Below are positions 63,504 to 64,000 of a stretch of DNA of 64,000 nucleotides, in pieces (position 1 is the stretch's first letter; each line of letters opens with the position of its first letter). The DNA lies in contig NC_058342.1 in NCBI RefSeq assembly GCF_905475395.1, positions 8,493,140 to 8,557,139 of the forward strand. The letters are read 5' to 3'. The translations under genes were made by a program, and so were the position numbers. The notes under the pieces were generated by a model. The model did not search any database and was not told the origin of the DNA. It worked only from the letters and a program-made list of their open reading frames with translations. The stretch comes from Chrysoperla carnea. Taxonomy: Eukaryota > Arthropoda > Insecta > Neuroptera > Chrysopidae.

Positions 63504-63675
63504 AAAAAAGGATGTTAATTTTAATTTCAACGAAAAATGCATTGAAGCATTTAATAAATTAAAAACGATACTGACCACAGACCCTTTGCTACAGCATCCT
63601 AACTTCAACGAACCATTTATTCTAGCCACTAATGCGTCAAATGATGCTATACAAAGTATTCTCTCACAAGGACCT
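63504..63675 (+). pseudogene. Gypsy RNase H fragment
   Basis: Continues the Gypsy pol interrupted at 58671. CIEAFNKLKTILTTDPLL and PFILATNASNDAI are the tether and RNase H start, with the catalytic Asp of TDAS changed to Asn (TNAS). Homology ends at LSQGP (about 63675), where GC-rich DNA begins. Confidence 0.78.
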
Positions 63676-64000
63676 AGAGTAAGTGCGTCAATTATGGACT
63701 GGTCCTGTAATATGGACTACCGGTGTTTCTCAAAGAACATCCTTCGTATCGAGCCGTCGCGCCGGCGCGCACCCTTTACCCTCCCGCGGCCCCCTTGTCA
63801 GTTGCAAGCAAGCCAACAGAGCGCGCGCATGTGTTCACGGGAGCCATTTTTCGTTTTTGTCAACGCTCGATATAATTTTTAGTTAACTTCTTAAGACAAT
63901 AATTTCAACAAATAATACTCTTTGTGAAAGTGAGTTAAACCAGGGAAAAGGTGAGTTATTTTACAATTATTCATATTAGGTTACAATAACTAACAGTTTT
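63676..64000 (+). other. GC-rich junction, likely left end of another element or a promoter
   Basis: Abrupt change from Gypsy coding to AGAGTAAGTGCGTCAATTATGG, then a CpG-rich patch (63745-63845) and a possible splice donor (AAAG/GTGAGT, 63951). It resembles the terminal and promoter region of a DNA transposon inserted into the Gypsy RNase H, with its other end beyond the window. No gene is called. Confidence 0.4.

Larger units (their letters stand above)
55815..63675 (+). mobile_element. Degraded Gypsy (17.6-like) retrotransposon with nested insertions
   Basis: gag, zinc knuckle, protease, RT and RNase H pieces occur in order, but are interrupted by an LTR-like block (57140-57640), by a LINE (58672-63490) and, in RNase H, by the GC-rich sequence at the window end. 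Frameshifts, stops and an RT deletion are present. LTRs of the host element were not identified. Confidence 0.75.

Overview
The window is AT-rich nuclear DNA of an invertebrate, most likely an insect and possibly a hemipteran. The evidence is the mix of transposon families, GT-AG introns of 60-72 bp and the absence of operons. Species is not determinable from sequence alone. Almost every recognisable coding segment belongs to a mobile element or an endogenised virus-like element. No intact ordinary host gene was found; one short candidate host exon (33.8 kb) is listed.

Layout: 1-2488, 3' part of a Copia retrotransposon with its 3' LTR. 2489-6547, an errantivirus-type Gypsy element with degraded pol and a membrane-fusion env-like gene. 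6548-24800, an 18.3-kb Polinton/Maverick (adintovirus-like) element bounded by 482-bp terminal inverted repeats. It carries protein-primed DNA polymerase B, adenain-like protease, penton (minor capsid), a small conserved protein, double jelly-roll major capsid protein, coiled-coil protein and several unknown genes, some clearly spliced. A second Gypsy element (about 11.66-16.8 kb) replaces the catalytic half of PolB. 25235-27755, a pogo-type DNA transposon inside a repeat whose empty counterpart lies at 33997-34380. 28048-32260, a Gypsy element related to the 12-kb one. 34.5-35.5 kb, a decayed transposon gene split by a MITE. 36.1-38.95 kb, an IS4EU/ISL2EU-like element (DDE transposase plus YqaJ-type nuclease, convergent). 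39361-42495, a hAT element with an intact ORF and an 8-bp target duplication. 42.5-48.46 kb, an I-like LINE interrupted by a solo LTR. 48.5-55.8 kb, non-coding DNA with a 4 x 300-bp tandem array, a broken YqaJ-family gene and a MITE. 55.8-63.67 kb, a Gypsy relic interrupted by a putative LTR and by a nearly intact LINE (58672-63490). 63676-64000, GC-rich start of something that runs off the window.

The most notable unit is the Polinton-like element. Its TIRs carry a tRNA-derived polymerase III promoter with a T-run terminator. One minus-strand gene is split into five tiny exons, all with phase-2 introns, encoding a 109-residue protein with an N-terminal membrane or signal segment; two or three further genes also have tiny first exons. 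The replication and virion genes are broken (stops, frameshifts, a replaced polymerase domain), while several small accessory genes remain open. The second notable unit is the LINE at 58.7-63.5 kb. Its ORF1 ends in a canonical A-AAA-AAC slippery heptamer directly before the stop, and a -1 shift enters ORF2, which has no upstream ATG.
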